DNA of 37,371 nt from UBA9732 sp963649615 (GTDB lineage: Bacteria > Spirochaetota > Spirochaetia > Sphaerochaetales > Sphaerochaetaceae), in contig CAVJIN010000013.1 of the NCBI GenBank assembly GCA_963649615.1, forward strand, positions 1 to 37,371, given 5' to 3'. Of the stretch, positions 24,796 through 33,689 are shown piece by piece. A program made the translations under genes and the position numbers. Within the stretch, counting starts at the first letter, position 1. Every line of letters begins with the position of its first letter. The notes beneath the pieces were generated by a model. That model worked only from the letters and a program-made list of their open reading frames with translations. It did no database searches and was not told the origin of the DNA.

Positions 24796-26208
24796 TTAAT
24801 TGCTAATTTTTGCTAAAGATGGCCCATTAGGAGTATCTTTTACAACAAAACCCAACCGAGTAATTTGATCCCTATAAGAATCGGCCAAAGCCCAATCCTT
24901 ATTCTTTTTAGCTTCTGCCCTCTTTTGCACCAACTCCAGCACCTCTTGAGGGAACTCTTCCTGAACTTTTTGAGCCTTCACGTCAGAGAGCTTCAAGCCC
25001 AACACACTGTCCATATAATTGACCACAAAACGTTTTTGGTCGTTTGGAATTGATTCGTCCTTCACTAAAGTCCATAGCACAGACAACGCACGCGCAGTAC
25101 CAAGGTCATTACACACAAACTCATCAAATTGTTGCATGTAATTTCTTGCTTTGTCAGAAATTGCACTCTCATCAGCAACAACATCTCCAAAGCCACTTAT
25201 CCTTTCCACCAGCCCTAAACGTGCTGTTCTTGCACCCTCTAGACCCTGATATGAGAATTGAAGTTGAGTCCTATAGTTAGCACCCAAACAGAAATATCTG
25301 TAATCAAGCGGATCAAAACCATGTTCTTTAAGAACGCTCATAGTCAAGAATTCACCAGAACTCTTAGACATCTTGCCCTTGTCACTCAACAAGAACTCGC
25401 CATGCATCCAATAGTTAACCCACGTCTTACCAGTGGCAGCCTCACTTTGAGCAATCTCATTAGTATGGTGAACCGGAATAGCATCAATACCACCACAGTG
25501 AATATCAAAATGTTCACCAAGATAATACATACTCATAGCAGAACACTCAATGTGCCAACCTGGGTATCCACGTCCCCAAGGAGAATCCCACATCATAGCC
25601 TGCTCACCAAACTTACTATTTGTAAACCACAAAACAAAATCCTTAGGATTTCTCTTGTTGGAATCAATATCAATTCTAGCACCACTTTTAAGGTCATCAA
25701 GGTTCAATCTAGCAAGTTTTCCATAAGAAGGAAAGGTATCAATAGAGAAGTAAACATTACCACCAGCAACATAGGTGTGCCCACCCTTTTCAAGCCTCTG
25801 AATAAGTTCAATCATTTGTGAAATATGCTGCGTTGCAGGGCAAATAACATCTGGTCTTATAATGTTCAAAGAATCATAATCTCTAAAGAAGGCATCAGTA
25901 TAGAACTTAGCAATATCCCAAACGCTCTTACCAGACTCCCTTGCACTCTTTTCCATCTTGTCTTCGCCATCATCACCGTCACCAGTTAGATGACCAACAT
26001 CTGTGATGTTCATAACATGCTTAACTTTATAGCCCGCATGTAATAACACCCTCTTAAGAGTATCTTCAAAAATGTAAGTTCTTAAATTTCCAATGTGAGC
26101 ATAATTGTACACCGTAGGACCACAACCATACATGCCAACATAATTAGGCGTAATAGGTTTAAATTCCTCCACTTGACGTGACATTGTATTATATATCTGA
26201 ACTTTCAT
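24796..26208 (-). CDS. cysS: Cysteinyl-tRNA synthetase
   Basis: Class I synthetase charging tRNA-Cys, 470 residues. The zinc/cysteine-binding block MYGCGPTVYNYAHIGN carries Cys29 and the HIGH-like HIGN at 38-41. Other zinc ligands are in WHIECSAMS and HHTNE, and KMSKS is in GKMSKSSGE. The ATG at 26208 has GGAG 6 bases upstream; the ATG at 26220 overlaps that ribosome site and is rejected. It probably heads a unit with the ECF sigma pair. Confidence 0.96.
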   Translation of the reverse strand: MKVQIYNTMSRQVEEFKPITPNYVGMYGCGPTVYNYAHIGNLRTYIFEDTLKRVLLHAGYKVKHVMNITDVGHLTGDGDDGEDKMEKSARESGKSVWDIAKFYTDAFFRDYDSLNIIRPDVICPATQHISQMIELIQRLEKGGHTYVAGGNVYFSIDTFPSYGKLARLNLDDLKSGARIDIDSNKRNPKDFVLWFTNSKFGEQAMMWDSPWGRGYPGWHIECSAMSMYYLGEHFDIHCGGIDAIPVHHTNEIAQSEAATGKTWVNYWMHGEFLLSDKGKMSKSSGEFLTMSVLKEHGFDPLDYRYFCLGANYRTQLQFSYQGLEGARTARLGLVERISGFGDVVADESAISDKARNYMQQFDEFVCNDLGTARALSVLWTLVKDESIPNDQKRFVVNYMDSVLGLKLSDVKAQKVQEEFPQEVLELVQKRAEAKKNKDWALADSYRDQITRLGFVVKDTPNGPSLAKISN

Positions 26209-26219
26209 AGACAACTCCA

Positions 26220-26235
26220 TGAGGTCTAGACCTCA
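26220..26235. promoter_or_regulatory. 16-base perfect palindrome before cysS
   Basis: TGAGGTCTAGACCTCA is self-complementary and lies 11 bases before the cysS start codon, between divergent genes. It could be an operator or an mRNA hairpin. No regulator can be named. Confidence 0.35.
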
Positions 26236-26317
26236 ACATCCTAATAATATACGTTATCGTCCACTAAAAATCAATTCAACTAACTTTGTAGAATCTTCAC
26301 AGATTCTTACAGAATAC

Positions 26318-26347
26318 TTGCGTCATCCATCAGGCCTAGTGTATAGT
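26318..26347 (+). promoter_or_regulatory. Promoter of the chagasin-like gene
   Basis: TTGCGT (26318-26323), an 18-base spacer and TATAGT (26342-26347) precede the GGGAG ribosome site near 26358-26362. Confidence 0.5.
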
Positions 26348-26368
26348 CACAAAAAAAGGGAGAAGAAC

Positions 26369-26785
26369 ATGTTAAAAAAAGCTTTAGTAATACTTGTATC
26401 ATTATCAGCAGTCATCCTTGGACTTGTTTCATGCAAGACCACATCACAAGAAAAACCCTGGTATCAGTCTTCAGGAAAGTATTTATACGTGGAATTGGAC
26501 GCCAACGCCACCACAGGCTATGATTGGACCGTCACCATTGAAGGCCCTTGTGTTCAACTTGACCAAGAAAACTACATCCCACACAACGCCCCAGAAGGCA
26601 TGGTTGGTGTAGGCGGCACATGGAAATGCACCCTAAGCGCCATATGCGACGGGGAAGCCACATTAAACTTCACCTACGCACGCCCATGGGATAAGACCGA
26701 TATTGCTGAAACTCGCATCCTCAAAGTCACAGTTTCCAACGGCAAAATTTCAGCTGATGCAGTTTCGCCCACGCCTTCAAATTAA
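26369..26785 (+). CDS. Chagasin-like (I42) protease inhibitor lipoprotein
   Basis: A 138-residue lipoprotein with lipobox LVSC (Cys22). The mature part carries the three inhibitor loops of the chagasin/amoebiasin family: NATTGYDW, a glycine-rich GMVGVGGTW, and ARPWD, in the right order. Family members block papain-type cysteine proteases by filling the active-site cleft. Surface anchoring would protect the cell from host or competitor proteases, or control its own. The ATG at 26369 has GGGAG upstream and begins the signal peptide. It ends 3 bases from the convergent CobW gene, with no terminator seen between them. Confidence 0.85.
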   Translation: MLKKALVILVSLSAVILGLVSCKTTSQEKPWYQSSGKYLYVELDANATTGYDWTVTIEGPCVQLDQENYIPHNAPEGMVGVGGTWKCTLSAICDGEATLNFTYARPWDKTDIAETRILKVTVSNGKISADAVSPTPSN

Positions 26786-26788
26786 AAC

Positions 26789-28018
26789 TCAATTCGCCAA
26801 AACCGTATCCAACTCAGCGGCAATAGCCTTCTTATCAAGATTCTTGCCAATGATACAAAGCCTAATCATCCTATCTCCAAGCTTTTCATCCCAGTCCGCA
26901 CGAAGTTGCGCATTCTCAGCAAGCATTTTCTTAATCATACCAGCAGGAGCTGTTGCAATCCATTTCCCATAAGGAGAACATAGCAACTGACGCCCAGTGG
27001 TCTCAAGAATATATGCCATATCATCTTCATCGCTAAACCAAATGGTCCCCTTGCTACGGATTATATTCTTTGGCCATTTCTTTACATAGGCCTGTAATTT
27101 CTTTCTATCAAAAGGCTTACGTCTATAGTAAATGAAAGTACCAATACCGTACTCATCTTCACTCTCACCCTCGTGTCTATGCTCATGGTGATGATGCTCA
27201 TGCTCATGTTCATNNNNNNNNNNNNNNNNNNNNNNNTCATCCTCATGTTCATGAGCATGCTCATGCCCATGGAAATCAGGGTTCCCCTCGTCATCGGCAT
27301 CACCTAAATCACCCTCAGCAGAGAGAGCTTGACACCAACCAGCCTCCTCCCACACGCGTTCAAAATCAAAGGAAGAAGTGGAAAGCACGTCAGCCACGTT
27401 GACATTACCCATGGAAGTCTCAATAACTTTGACACCCGGATGAAGCGCATCTATGACAGCACGAACCTTCTTCTTGTCTGCTTCAGATATCAAATCAATC
27501 TTGTTTATAACAAGCGTTGAGCAGAATTCAATCTGTTGCACAAGAAGGCTCTCAATGTCCTCCTCGCCAATCTTATCCTTTTCAAGAAGCTTCTCGCCAG
27601 ATGCAAACTCATCAACAAGACGCATAGCATCCACCACACCAACAATATTATCCAGCCTGCCATTCTTGATAGCCATAAGCTGCTGAGCAATAGGCATTGG
27701 CTCACAAACACCGCTAGCCTCAATCATGATGTAATCGTATTTTCCACTAGCAATTATCTTCTCAATGTTCTTAGCCATCTGCCCCTTGAGGGTGCAACAA
27801 ATACAGCCATTGGTAAGCGGAACAATATCCTGAGTATCGGTGATATTTGCACCCTTGGCAATCAGCGACGCATCAACGTTCACCTCACCAATATCGTTTA
27901 CAATAACAGCCACCCTGTAGCCGTCTTGATTTCGCAACACATTATTCAACAGAGTGGTCTTTCCCGCTCCCAAATATCCGCACAAAAGAGTAATAGGTGT
28001 CTTAACTTTACTTGGCAT
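26789..28018 (-). CDS. CobW/COG0523-family GTPase with a His-rich linker
   Basis: About 409 residues. The GTPase domain has Walker A GYLGAGKTT (~14-22), the metal-binding GCICCTLKG with CxCC, EASGVCEP and the NKID base motif. A long His/Glu-rich linker follows (~255-290, partly masked), then a CobW C-terminal domain (GTFIYYRRKPFDRKK to KWIATAP). Such proteins hand metal, often zinc, to target enzymes; the linker would store or sense metal. The zinc assignment is by family only. The ATG has GGAG 7 bases upstream. Confidence 0.9.
   Translation of the reverse strand: MPSKVKTPITLLCGYLGAGKTTLLNNVLRNQDGYRVAVIVNDIGEVNVDASLIAKGANITDTQDIVPLTNGCICCTLKGQMAKNIEKIIASGKYDYIMIEASGVCEPMPIAQQLMAIKNGRLDNIVGVVDAMRLVDEFASGEKLLEKDKIGEEDIESLLVQQIEFCSTLVINKIDLISEADKKKVRAVIDALHPGVKVIETSMGNVNVADVLSTSSFDFERVWEEAGWCQALSAEGDLGDADDEGNPDFHGHEHAHEHEDXXXXXXXXXEHEHEHHHHEHRHEGESEDEYGIGTFIYYRRKPFDRKKLQAYVKKWPKNIIRSKGTIWFSDEDDMAYILETTGRQLLCSPYGKWIATAPAGMIKKMLAENAQLRADWDEKLGDRMIRLCIIGKNLDKKAIAAELDTVLAN
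27214..27236. repeat. Masked stretch (23 N) in the His-codon repeat
   Basis: Repeated CATGCTCATG-type units on both sides (27181-27213 and 27237-27270) encode alternating His and Glu/Ala on the minus strand. The N block hides the centre of this repeat. Confidence 0.6.
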
Positions 28019-28074
28019 AATTCATCTCCATGGATTTCTCCACGAGAGAATATACCTATATTTCAAAAAATAGT

Positions 28075-29163
28075 CTATTTTTTCAATTCAAAATGCGTGA
28101 CATCTGTCCAGCGCCTGCGAATAACAATATCGGCAGTCAAATTGGTATTGTCATAATCAATTGACCACTGAGTGTTGCTCGTAATATCCTCTGGATTTGG
28201 AGTCTGAGAAGAAGCCTTCAAAGCAGCCCAAACAGTATCATCTGTATATTTCCCCTTCTGCTGCTCAAGCACCTCTAGGACAGCCTCATAGCGCTCTTTG
28301 CCATGGCCATAAATACCATTTTTCTGGTTTGGCAGAACCTTATCCTTATACATGCCATAGAAGTTAGTAATAGCAGTAATTGGAGTTGCAACAAGTTCTC
28401 GAGTTGGGCTCTCGCAGTCATATTCAACAACTCTACCATCCCCAGAGGCATCGGTTATATAAAAGTGGTAATCACGCCCGCTTGTAGCAAGCATATCGTA
28501 GCCCATCAAAAGTTCCACAGCCTCTTGCGTGGTTGCAGCCCTATCTAGCACCAAACGAATTACAATAGAAGTTGCAAGAGTAGGCTTTCCCGAATCTTGA
28601 TGCGTAGGCTCACTGTCCAGCGTCAACACAGCAATTGACAAACCTTTCTCGTTTATCCCATCAAGGCAAATAAACGGAGCTGTCAAACAAGCAAGACGCT
28701 CTTCAATTTCATCTTCAGGCTCATTAGCATCAATATTGTCCAAAGCAGCAAAAGCAATAGATTTATAACCATCTTTAGGATTGCAATAAACCAGCATAGC
28801 AGAGGTATCATACTTAAAATCGTAGTTGCGCCCCATATGAACACTACCCTCTGAATCTGTAAGGGTAAAAGCAGTACAACCAAACTCTGGAGTTTTAACA
28901 TTGACAGGAAGAAGTGGAAGACATTCCTTCAAAACAGCAGCAGTCACATCTTGATTAGTATGAAGCCCATAATTGATCACGTTATCTATGTTGTAATCGT
29001 ATTTTACAACCATACTATAAAGATTGTAATCATCATCATAATCGGTCAGCTTTTCTATGCTACTAATAGTTTGCAAGCGGGTAAAATAAACTCCCCCAAG
29101 CACTATTATTCCAATTAACAACAAAGCTAGAATAATAAAAACAATTTTAAGCGCCGTTTTCAT
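28075..29163 (-). CDS. Membrane-anchored Ntn hydrolase (linear amide C-N hydrolase type)
   Basis: A 362-residue protein with an N-terminal transmembrane anchor (~5-27) and an extracytoplasmic domain resembling choloylglycine/penicillin-acylase-type and C45 amidohydrolases. Cys96 in PEFGCTAF is the likely nucleophile, freed by self-cleavage at Gly-Cys, followed by MGRNYDF (~110-116), FICLDGINEKGLS and, near the end, IDYDNTNLT. The substrate is unknown: an amide such as an acylated amino acid, bile salt or peptide. The ATG at 29163 has GAGGG 8 bases upstream. It follows ppdK across a terminator-like hairpin only 19 bases away. Confidence 0.8.
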   Translation of the reverse strand: MKTALKIVFIILALLLIGIIVLGGVYFTRLQTISSIEKLTDYDDDYNLYSMVVKYDYNIDNVINYGLHTNQDVTAAVLKECLPLLPVNVKTPEFGCTAFTLTDSEGSVHMGRNYDFKYDTSAMLVYCNPKDGYKSIAFAALDNIDANEPEDEIEERLACLTAPFICLDGINEKGLSIAVLTLDSEPTHQDSGKPTLATSIVIRLVLDRAATTQEAVELLMGYDMLATSGRDYHFYITDASGDGRVVEYDCESPTRELVATPITAITNFYGMYKDKVLPNQKNGIYGHGKERYEAVLEVLEQQKGKYTDDTVWAALKASSQTPNPEDITSNTQWSIDYDNTNLTADIVIRRRWTDVTHFELKK

Positions 29164-29182
29164 CAAAATTCCCTCACAAAAA

Positions 29183-29213
29183 AAGGCCACACAGCAAAAC
29201 ACCATGTGACCTT
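29183..29213 (-). terminator. ppdK terminator or attenuator
   Basis: AAGGCCACA (29183-29191) and TGTGACCTT (29205-29213) pair in the minus-strand RNA (one G-U), and the stem is followed by seven T. The next gene on the strand starts 19 bases on. Confidence 0.75.
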
Positions 29214-29221
29214 GAATAAAC

Positions 29222-31918
29222 TTAGTTAATAGCAGCCTGAGCAGCAGCAAGACGAGCAATTGGAACTCTGTAAGGAGAGCAAGAAACATAGTTCAAGCCA
29301 ACCTTCTGGCAGAATGCAATAGTCTTAGGATCGCCACCGTGCTCACCACAAATACCAAGACGAATATTTGGTCTAACAGAACGACCAAGCTTTGCAGCAT
29401 GATTCATAAGCTTACCAACACCATCAATATCAATAGTAGCAAACGGATCATATTCGTAGAACTGCTTATCAGTATCATGTACATAGTGACCAAGGAATGA
29501 AGCAGCATCATCACGAGAGAAGCCACAAGTCATTTGAGTAAGGTCATTAGTACCAAAGCTGAAGAACTCAGCAGACTGAGCAATCTCATCAGCAGTAACA
29601 GCAGCTCTAGGAACCTCAATCATTGTACCAATTTCGTATGGAACTTCCATCTTTTCAGCAGCAAAGATGTCCTTAATAACCTTTTCAGCATGTTCCTTAC
29701 AGAATTCAAACTCCTTGTGATGACCAACAAGAGGAATCATGATTTCAGGATAAACATCAATACCCTTCTTCTTAACATTGATAGCAGCCTCAATAATAGC
29801 TCTTACCTGCATCTCAAGAATCTCAGGATAAACAATAGCAAGACGGCAACCACGGAAACCAAGCATTGGGTTGAACTCATGAAGAGCAGCAGCCTTTCTA
29901 GCAACTTCTTCAGGAGAAATACCAAGAGCCAAAGCCATCTCGTGTCTTGTAGTAGAGTCATTTGGAAGGAACTCATGAAGAGGAGGATCCAAAAGTCTAA
30001 TGTTAGCAGGAAGACCCTTAAGCTCTGTAAACATAGCCTCAAAATCAGATCTCTGCATTGGAAGAAGTTCAGCAAGAGCAGCCTGTCTTTCAATAAGGTT
30101 GTTAGCAAGAATCATCTTTCTCATAGAAATAATTCTTGAACCACCAAAGAACATATGCTCTGTTCTGCAAAGACCAATACCCTCAGCACCAAGCATAACA
30201 GCCATGTGAGTATCTGTAGGAGTATCGGCATTGGTTCTAACACCCATAGTCTTGATATTATCAACATAGCTCATGAACTTCTTGTAGTTCTGATAGAGGT
30301 TGGAATCTTCTGGCTTCATTGAACCATTAAGAACCTGAACAATCTCAGAAGGCTTAACATCAATCTTTGCATTGTAAACAGCACCAGTAAAGCCATCAAT
30401 AGAGATGTAATCACCTTCTTTGACAACCACACCGTTAACCTCAAAAGTCTTTGTTGCAAAGTTAACAACAATTTCACCAGCACCAGAAACACATGGGCAA
30501 CCCATACCACGAGCAACAACAGCAGCGTGGCTAGTCATACCACCACGGCAGGTAACAACACCCTTAGAAACAGCCATACCACCAATGTCTTCAGGAGAAG
30601 TCTCTGTTCTAACAAGGATGACTTCCTTGCCCTGATTTGCCCAAGCTTCTGCATCTTCAGCAGTAAAAACTACCTGACCACAAGCACCACCAGGAGATGC
30701 GTTAAGACCTGTTGTAAGAGGCTTAATACCAGCTTCTTTAATTCTTGTTTGGTCTAAAATAGGAGCAAAAAGCTTGTTAAATTCACCAGCAGGAACACGA
30801 GAAACAGCAGTTCTTTCGTCAATGAGACCTTCTTCTACCATCTCAACCTGAGAACGGAGCCAGCTGAAGATTGTTCTCTTTCCACTTCTGGTCTGAAGCA
30901 TGTAGAGCTTACCTTCCTGAATTGTGAACTCCATATCCTGCATATCATGATAATGCTTTTCAAGAGTCTCTCTAATACCACAAAGCTGTTTGTAAACCTC
31001 TGGGTTAACCTTGCAAAGAGTATCAATAGACTGAGGAGTTCTAATACCAGCAACAACGTCCTCGCCCTGTGCGTTCATCAAGTACTCACCATAGAAGTGG
31101 TTGTCTCCAGTGGAAGGGTCACGAGTGAAAGCAACACCAGTACCAGAAGTCTCACCCATATTACCAAAAACCATACTCTGAACGTTAACAGCAGTACCAA
31201 GCAGACCGCGAATATCGTTCATACGTCTGTACTTAATAGCTCTGTCATTGTCCCATGAGCGGAAAACAGCATTGATAGCCTTAAAAAGCTGATCATATGG
31301 ATCAACAGGGAAATCCTCACCAGTGTGGCGCTTATAAATTCTCTTATATCTCTTGACCAAGCTAATCAAATTCTCAGTTGTAAGCTCATAGTCAAAAGTC
31401 AAACCCTCTTCATCCTTAACATCCTGAATTGCTTCTTCAAACTTGTAATGTGGAACACCCATTACAACGTCACCAAACATTTGGATAAAACGTCTGTAGC
31501 TATCCCAAGCAAATCTTTCGTTATTTGTCTTCTTTGCCATTGCAGCAACGGTGTCTGGATTAAGACCAAGGTTAAGAACCGTGTCCATCATACCAGGCAT
31601 TGATTGTGCAGCACCACTTCTAACAGAAACCAAAAGGGGATTCTCTGTGTCGCCAAGCTTAGCATTCATTGTCTTCTCAAGCTGCTTAAGATTAAGAAGA
31701 ACTTCATCCTTCATTCCTGCAGGATACTCTCCATCATGAGCAGAGAAGTAAGCACAAGCCTCAGTGCTAATTGTGAATCCAGGAGGGACAGGAAGACCAA
31801 TACTGGTCATTTCAGCAAGGTTAGCACCCTTTCCGCCAAGAAGGTCTTTCATGTTAGCAGTACCTTCTGCTACACCATTACCAAAGAAGTAAACATACTT
31901 AGTGATTTTTTTTGCCAT
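29222..31918 (-). CDS. ppdK: Pyruvate, phosphate dikinase
   Basis: Converts phosphoenolpyruvate, AMP and PPi to pyruvate and ATP, or the reverse, in central metabolism of anaerobes. The 898 residues contain the N-terminal ATP-grasp domain, the phosphohistidine block CRGGMTSHAAVVARG with His464, and the PEP-binding TIM barrel ending in LGICGEHGGDP with the catalytic Cys. The ATG has AAGGA 5 bases upstream. Single gene with its own promoter. Confidence 0.97.
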   Translation of the reverse strand: MAKKITKYVYFFGNGVAEGTANMKDLLGGKGANLAEMTSIGLPVPPGFTISTEACAYFSAHDGEYPAGMKDEVLLNLKQLEKTMNAKLGDTENPLLVSVRSGAAQSMPGMMDTVLNLGLNPDTVAAMAKKTNNERFAWDSYRRFIQMFGDVVMGVPHYKFEEAIQDVKDEEGLTFDYELTTENLISLVKRYKRIYKRHTGEDFPVDPYDQLFKAINAVFRSWDNDRAIKYRRMNDIRGLLGTAVNVQSMVFGNMGETSGTGVAFTRDPSTGDNHFYGEYLMNAQGEDVVAGIRTPQSIDTLCKVNPEVYKQLCGIRETLEKHYHDMQDMEFTIQEGKLYMLQTRSGKRTIFSWLRSQVEMVEEGLIDERTAVSRVPAGEFNKLFAPILDQTRIKEAGIKPLTTGLNASPGGACGQVVFTAEDAEAWANQGKEVILVRTETSPEDIGGMAVSKGVVTCRGGMTSHAAVVARGMGCPCVSGAGEIVVNFATKTFEVNGVVVKEGDYISIDGFTGAVYNAKIDVKPSEIVQVLNGSMKPEDSNLYQNYKKFMSYVDNIKTMGVRTNADTPTDTHMAVMLGAEGIGLCRTEHMFFGGSRIISMRKMILANNLIERQAALAELLPMQRSDFEAMFTELKGLPANIRLLDPPLHEFLPNDSTTRHEMALALGISPEEVARKAAALHEFNPMLGFRGCRLAIVYPEILEMQVRAIIEAAINVKKKGIDVYPEIMIPLVGHHKEFEFCKEHAEKVIKDIFAAEKMEVPYEIGTMIEVPRAAVTADEIAQSAEFFSFGTNDLTQMTCGFSRDDAASFLGHYVHDTDKQFYEYDPFATIDIDGVGKLMNHAAKLGRSVRPNIRLGICGEHGGDPKTIAFCQKVGLNYVSCSPYRVPIARLAAAQAAIN

Positions 31919-31956
31919 TGTTTTCCTTCATTTCTAAAAAATATTTTACGTTGAGG

Positions 31957-31985
31957 ATTTTCTACTATTCCAATAGCCTTGTCAA
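31957..31985 (-). promoter_or_regulatory. ppdK promoter
   Basis: A perfect TTGACA (31985-31980), a 17-base spacer and GAAAAT (31962-31957) lie about 38 bases before the ATG. Confidence 0.5.
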
Positions 31986-32065
31986 CATCATAAAAACCAA
32001 ACCAACTACTAATCAATTATAACAAAAGAAAAAAGCAAAAAAACAAAAATTGCGGTAAAACTAAA

Positions 32066-32094
32066 TCGCCACCCAGAAAATAACTAGGTGGCGA
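32066..32094 (-). terminator. Terminator of the sigma-factor gene
   Basis: TCGCCACC (32066-32073) pairs perfectly with GGTGGCGA (32087-32094); on the minus strand the stem is followed by TTTAGTTTT. The remainder of 31986-32130 is AT-rich with nothing else recognised. Confidence 0.75.
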
Positions 32095-32130
32095 AAAAAA
32101 CTTTCAATATTTTATGAATTTAAGCAATAT

Positions 32131-32982
32131 TTAAGCAATATAAGCTTTAAGATCCTGAACCTCTTTATCTTCAGCAAGTTGCCCAAGAACTTTCTTTTCA
32201 ATCTGTCTAATTCTTTCCTTAGTAAGATTGTAAAGCTCACCAACTTCCTTAAGACTCATAGGCTTCTTATTATTAAGCCCAAATCTAAGTTCAATAATTG
32301 TTCTCTCACGCTCAGGCAAAGTATCCAAAATTTTATTGACAGAAGCCTTCAAAGCCTCTTCCATTACAACCTCATCAGGCTTGTCATTTTCAGACTCAAT
32401 GAAATCGCCAAAAGAAGCACTCTCATCTGCACCCACAGGAGCATCAAGGCTGGAAACCTCTCTAGAAATCTGCATAAGCTCCACAATATCTTCCTTGGAC
32501 ATACCACACTCAACAGCCAAGTCCTCAATAGAAACCTCGCATTCACCGTCCTTTTCTATCTTAGCCTTAGCCTGCATCACCTGCGCCAAGTCAGCCGCCC
32601 TATTCATAGGAAGCCTAATCATCCTAGACTTCTCCCCAATAGCCTTCAAAATAGACTGTCTAATCCACCACACAGCATAACTTATGAAATGGTAGCCCTT
32701 CTCCGGCTCAAACTTATCCAGAGCCGTCATCAGCCCCAAATTGCCCTCGCTAATGAGGTCAGCAAGAGGGAGTCCCCTATTTTGATACTGCTTAGCAATA
32801 CTCACAACAAACCTAAGATTCGCCTCAAGCAGTCTATTTCTCGCATAGGAATCGCCATTTTTAGCACGTAGCGCAAGAGTGTACTCTTCATCGCGGCTCA
32901 ACAACGGCACGCGCTCAATATCCTTCATGTAAAGGCTCACCGATGAATTCTCAACTTGCTTGTTTGTATTGGTCATGGACAT
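32131..32982 (-). CDS. Sigma-70 family factor, group 2 (RpoS/SigA-like)
   Basis: A 283-residue sigma factor with regions 1.2 to 4.2: SLYMKDIERVPLLSRDEEY (1.2), ANLRFVVSIAKQYQNRGLPLADLISEGNLGLM (2.1-2.2), HFISYAVWWIRQSI (2.3-2.4), region 3, and LPERERTIIELRFGL plus LKEVGELYNLTKERIRQIE (4.1-4.2). It lacks region 1.1 and the long insertion of the main RpoD, so it is a secondary or RpoS-like factor. The start ATG at 32982 has AGGAG 7 bases upstream; a second ATG two codons later is possible. Confidence 0.9.
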   Translation of the reverse strand: MSMTNTNKQVENSSVSLYMKDIERVPLLSRDEEYTLALRAKNGDSYARNRLLEANLRFVVSIAKQYQNRGLPLADLISEGNLGLMTALDKFEPEKGYHFISYAVWWIRQSILKAIGEKSRMIRLPMNRAADLAQVMQAKAKIEKDGECEVSIEDLAVECGMSKEDIVELMQISREVSSLDAPVGADESASFGDFIESENDKPDEVVMEEALKASVNKILDTLPERERTIIELRFGLNNKKPMSLKEVGELYNLTKERIRQIEKKVLGQLAEDKEVQDLKAYIA

Positions 32983-33110
32983 CTTAAATCTCCTACACAT
33001 CTATACAAGCAACAACCGTGCCAACTTCACCCAACACACCACGTAACTCACGCACACATCTACACTTATTCTTTTATCCCGATATTTTTATTTTCCCCTT
33101 ACCTTGCCCA

Positions 33111-33132
33111 AAAATTGTGTCAAAAAGACACA
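33111..33132 (-). terminator. Weak terminator after the unknown gene
   Basis: TGTGTC (33116-33121) and GACACA (33127-33132) form a six-pair stem with a five-base loop; on the minus strand ATTTTT follows. Confidence 0.45.
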
Positions 33133-33159
33133 CTACGCCCTAAAGCCATCAATTTTGTG

Positions 33160-33582
33160 TCATTTTGACCCAAGTAAAAACTCGTCATTGTTATTTGTGT
33201 CAGAAATGGACGTCCTACAATCCCAAGGAAAATCAATACGAATAGTCCTAAACCACTGGTCCACATTCTCAATAGGGCCAAACAAAGAACTATCCATATA
33301 CTCCTTAACACCTTCCCAAACATCCTTGATAAGATCGTGAACCATGTCACCCTCAGGAGCAGAAACCTCAAGGTTCTTCTTTCCCAACAAGTAAATACTC
33401 ATTTGAATTTCGTAGAACCTAACCCACCTAGGATCATCATCACAATCACCAGCTCTAAGAAGGAAGCTATCGCACAACGCATACAAAGCACTCCTAACCA
33501 GCCCTATTCTCTTAAGAACAAGTGCCCGTTGAGCCTCTGTTTTCTTGTCTAAATCGCCTGTGCGAACCCTATTAGAACCCAT
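33160..33582 (-). CDS. Hypothetical protein
   Basis: A 140-residue soluble protein of no family I recognise. It has no signal peptide or membrane segment and is rich in acidic residues and tryptophan in its second half (RWVRFYEIQMSIYLLG, VWEGVKEYMDSS, VDQWFRTIRIDFPWD). Helical prediction by eye covers most of it. The ATG at 33582 has AGGA 7 bases upstream. It lies between the sigma factor and a divergent exported-protein gene; the position suggests nothing firm. Confidence 0.65.
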   Translation of the reverse strand: MGSNRVRTGDLDKKTEAQRALVLKRIGLVRSALYALCDSFLLRAGDCDDDPRWVRFYEIQMSIYLLGKKNLEVSAPEGDMVHDLIKDVWEGVKEYMDSSLFGPIENVDQWFRTIRIDFPWDCRTSISDTNNNDEFLLGSK

Positions 33583-33639
33583 TTTCACTTCCTATTCTTC
33601 TTCCGAACAACACAAAGATAATCATATAATTCAAAATCG

Positions 33640-33669
33640 TAAACAGAAGAATAAAAAATATGCTACAAT
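33640..33669 (+). promoter_or_regulatory. Promoter of the exported TPR-like gene
   Basis: TAAACA (33640-33645), an 18-base spacer and TACAAT (33664-33669) lie before the AAGGAG site at 33678-33683. Confidence 0.4.
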
Positions 33670-33689
33670 GACAGCCAAAGGAGTCTCGT

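Noticed and set aside
29534..30139. Plus-strand open frame of 201 codons inside ppdK
   Set aside because: Antisense to a full-length conserved gene, with Ser/Asn/Leu-biased composition typical of a shadow frame.
32179..32871. Plus-strand open frame of 230 codons over the sigma factor
   Set aside because: Antisense shadow of a clear sigma-70 gene.
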